The notes below the pieces were generated by a model that was not told the DNA's origin, ran no database searches, and worked only from the letters and a program-made list of their open reading frames with translations. A program made the translations under genes and the position numbers. A stretch of 5,182 bases of DNA. Source: Alistipes sp. CAG:268 (GTDB lineage: Bacteria > Bacteroidota > Bacteroidia > Bacteroidales > Rikenellaceae). This document shows positions 3,871-5,182 of this stretch, piece after piece (position 1 is the first letter of the stretch; every line of letters begins with the position of its first letter). The stretch is taken from contig FR891970.1 in NCBI GenBank assembly GCA_000434235.1, positions 64,291-69,472 of the forward strand, given 5' to 3'.

Positions 3871-4788
3871 ATGGATTATCAAACCAAACCGCAGTTTGTG
3901 GAGTTGCCATGGAGAGAGTGTTGTACTGCGGATTGTAGTAGGTGTCCTACGTTTTCCTCTCCGTTCCGCCGTGTCGGCGATGTCGCCTATTGCCGTTTTG
4001 CCCTCCTGTCGTTTCGACAGGTCGGTGATGGCCTGCGGTTCAATCCCGATCGGATTGTCCGTCTGGTGTTTGTCCTGTCGGGATCGCTGAAATTCGAGCG
4101 GGCAAACGATCCCGTTCGGTTGATCACTTCGAAACAATGCGCCTGTCTGCCTTGCGGCGAACCCTTCTCCCTGACGGGACAGGATGAAGGAACCCGTGCC
4201 GTGGTGTTGTCGCTGTCGCGCGGTCTCGGTTTTTGCGAGGGGGATATTTTCGGTGCTTCGGCATCGGAGGATACGGTCATCCCCGCTGATCCGATTCCTT
4301 CGCTGTCGCTCCACCCGGTGATCGAGTCGCTTCTTGCCGGACTGTTCGTTGTCCCCGAGCTGGTTGAGTGCGCCCGATACCACCGGATCAAGGCGACCGA
4401 ACTGTTCCTGTTGATCAAGGCGCTTTACACTCCTACCGAACTGGCTTATTTCTTTCAGCCCATGATGCAGCCCGAAGATCATTTCCGCACGTTCGTTTGC
4501 AACAACTACGAACGGGCGCGCAGTGTTGCCGAACTGGCTGCCTTGGCCGGAATGAGCCTTTCAGTCTTCAAACGCCGCTTTGCCGAACATTTCGACGACA
4601 GCGTCTACCATTGGATGATGCGGCAGAAGGCGCAGCGGATTCTGACCGATATCCAGGATGGAGAGCAGAGTACGCGTGCCCTGATGGAAAAGTACGGTTT
4701 CCGCTATTACACGCAGTTCAGCCGTTTCTGCAAGAACTATCTGCAGGCAACCCCCGCCCAACTGATTGCCGCGTCGCGTCCCCGTTGA
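3871..4788 (+). CDS. AraC-family transcriptional regulator, cysteine-rich
   Basis: This 305-residue protein is a predicted cytoplasmic DNA-binding regulator. The C-terminal third is an AraC/XylS domain. Its first helix-turn-helix is about residues 218-241 (SVAELAALAGMSLSVFKRRF) and its second about 267-290 (STRALMEKYGFRYYTQFSRF), followed by the typical K.YLQATPAQ(L) end. The N-terminal part (about 38-125) looks like a cupin-type sensor domain (RLVFVLSGSLKFERAN..RLITSKQCACLPCGEPFSL), as in other Bacteroidota AraC proteins. Twelve cysteines are present, including C17, C18, C22, C25 (CCx3Cx2C) and C90, C92, C95 (CxCx2C), suggesting metal, Fe-S or redox sensing; this is inference. The ATG at 3871 follows a good promoter. 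No target genes are adjacent: the lipoprotein upstream has its own promoter and terminator, and a tRNA lies downstream. I see no clear terminator after its stop. Confidence 0.93.
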   Translation: MDYQTKPQFVELPWRECCTADCSRCPTFSSPFRRVGDVAYCRFALLSFRQVGDGLRFNPDRIVRLVFVLSGSLKFERANDPVRLITSKQCACLPCGEPFSLTGQDEGTRAVVLSLSRGLGFCEGDIFGASASEDTVIPADPIPSLSLHPVIESLLAGLFVVPELVECARYHRIKATELFLLIKALYTPTELAYFFQPMMQPEDHFRTFVCNNYERARSVAELAALAGMSLSVFKRRFAEHFDDSVYHWMMRQKAQRILTDIQDGEQSTRALMEKYGFRYYTQFSRFCKNYLQATPAQLIAASRPR

Positions 4789-4926
4789 TGCTCCGGGTAG
4801 GATTGGCGCAGTTGTTGTCAGCTCTTTATATATAGGTGTCGCTCGGTATCGGGCTGAAGGATCGGATGCTTCGGGAAGCTGTGTGCGGTTTGTGGGCAGA
4901 AGTTGTGATATTTTTTGCGCAGATTG

Positions 4927-4956
4927 TTGTGTTATTCAAAAGTTTTCCTAACTTTG
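4927..4956 (+). promoter_or_regulatory. Upstream promoter (P1) before tRNA-Thr
   Basis: TTG (4927-4929; another TTG overlaps at 4924-4926), a 19-nt spacer and TAACTTTG (4949-4956) fit the Bacteroidota consensus. It lies 137 nt upstream of the tRNA. Its transcript would carry a leader of about 130 nt with the boxA-like element, so it may be the distal of two stable-RNA promoters, or serve an unrecognised small RNA. Confidence 0.65.
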
Positions 4957-4995
4957 CACCCGATTTCGCCCGTGAAGCGAAAGCGGTCGGACGGG

Positions 4996-5004
4996 GTTCT
5001 TTGA
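4996..5004 (+). promoter_or_regulatory. boxA-like antitermination element in the tRNA leader (tentative)
   Basis: GTTCTTTGA resembles the boxA motif of rRNA leaders (TGCTCTTTA in E. coli) and, from memory, a similar GTTCTTTGA stretch before Bacteroidota rRNA genes. It lies between P1 and the tRNA. A nine-base match can occur by chance, so this is tentative. Confidence 0.35.
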
Positions 5005-5022
5005 GAAGAGTTAAAAAAGTGG

Positions 5023-5057
5023 AAAATTTATCCCGAATAATTTGGTAGATAAATTTT
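5023..5057. repeat. AT-rich 10-bp inverted repeat overlapping the P2 promoter
   Basis: AAAATTTATC (5023-5032) and GATAAATTTT (5048-5057) are perfect inverted repeats separated by 15 nt. The -33 TTTG of P2 lies in the spacer. It could be an operator for a dimeric regulator or an AT-rich hairpin in the P1 transcript. Confidence 0.55.
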
Positions 5058-5072
5058 TTATGCCTACTTTTG
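5041..5072 (+). promoter_or_regulatory. Proximal promoter (P2) of tRNA-Thr
   Basis: TTTG (5041-5044), a 20-nt spacer and TACTTTTG (5065-5072) form the best-matching promoter in the window. The -7 box ends 21 nt before the tRNA 5' end, so transcription would start about 14 nt upstream of the mature tRNA. Confidence 0.85.
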
Positions 5073-5093
5073 CAATCCAAAACGGTGGATATT

Positions 5094-5167
5094 GCCGATG
5101 TAGCTCAGTTGGCCAGAGCAGCTGATTTGTAATCAGCTGGTCGTGGGTTCGAATCCCTCCATCGGCT
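5094..5167 (+). tRNA. tRNA-Thr (anticodon UGU)
   Basis: A 74-nt cloverleaf: acceptor GCCGATG/CATCGGC with T73, D arm GCTC..GAGC, anticodon stem-loop GCTGA-TTTGTAA-TCAGC with anticodon TGT, variable loop TGGTC, and T arm GTGGG-TTCGAAT-CCCTC. The T loop is canonical, but the stem has a T-T mismatch at 50-64. CCA is not encoded (CGC follows T73). The tRNA reads ACA and, by wobble, other Thr codons. In many Bacteroidota a Thr(UGU) tRNA opens the Thr-Tyr-Gly-Thr cluster before tuf; the 15 bases remaining after it are too few to test this. Confidence 0.96.
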
Positions 5168-5182
5168 CGCAAGCCGACGCGG

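Larger units (their letters stand above)
4789..5093. other. Gene-free region between the AraC gene and tRNA-Thr
   Basis: Positions 4789-4920 contain no credible gene and no clear terminator for the AraC gene; the strongest local fold is a 4-bp GCTT/AAGC stem near 4869. Positions 4921-5093 carry two promoters, a boxA-like element and an AT-rich inverted repeat, each listed separately. Short open frames here run across these signals in several frames and look non-coding. Confidence 0.6.

Noticed and set aside
3727..4482. 251-codon minus-strand open frame across the AraC gene
   Set aside because: It is antisense to a recognised AraC-family gene and reads through the preceding terminator and promoter.
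4766..5080. Short open frames after the AraC gene
   Set aside because: They overlap one another on both strands and span the two promoters and the inverted repeat, and none has a convincing start or protein family.
1..5182. CRISPR array, insertion sequence or integration site
   Set aside because: No regularly spaced direct repeats, transposase or integrase genes, or duplicated tRNA 3' ends were seen. The inverted repeats present are explained by terminators or promoter-region structure.

Overview
The window looks like ordinary chromosomal backbone from a GC-rich member of the Bacteroidota, most likely Alistipes or a close Rikenellaceae relative. This is inferred from Bacteroidota-type promoters (-7 box TAnnTTTG, usually with a TTG about 19-20 nt upstream) before nearly every gene, A-rich leaders instead of Shine-Dalgarno sites, and the protein families present: a DUF3127 protein, type B ribosomal protein L31, a MKK-type coiled-coil lipoprotein and multi-domain FKBP lipoproteins. 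GC-rich coding and AT-rich promoters favour Alistipes over Bacteroides. No phage, transposon, CRISPR or defence module is visible.

Layout. Positions 1-89 hold the last codons of an FKBP-type prolyl isomerase. A complete second FKBP-type isomerase lipoprotein follows at 180-1286. It converges on the minus-strand DUF3127 gene (1564-1929) across a 277-nt spacer packed with hairpins. Upstream of DUF3127 on the minus strand is a CAU-anticodon tRNA (2042-2115) with its own promoter and a strong terminator. A 323-nt gene-free divergent region separates that tRNA from rpmE2 (L31, 2439-2708). Next come a coiled-coil lipoprotein (2861-3736), an AraC-family regulator with many cysteines (3871-4788), a 305-nt gene-free region with two promoters, and tRNA-Thr(UGU) at 5094-5167.

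The genes appear to be mostly single transcription units, each with its own promoter and often its own terminator, and they do not form one pathway. Shared themes are envelope protein folding (FKBPs, a periplasmic or surface lipoprotein) and translation (L31, two tRNAs). tRNA-Thr(UGU) at the right edge may begin the tRNA cluster that precedes tuf in many Bacteroidota, but the window ends before this can be seen.

I found no convincing new multi-gene system. The points most worth a second look are the SSB-like acidic C-terminal tip of the DUF3127 protein, the cysteine clusters in the AraC regulator, the non-canonical T-arm of the CAU tRNA, and the tandem promoters with a boxA-like element and an inverted repeat ahead of tRNA-Thr.
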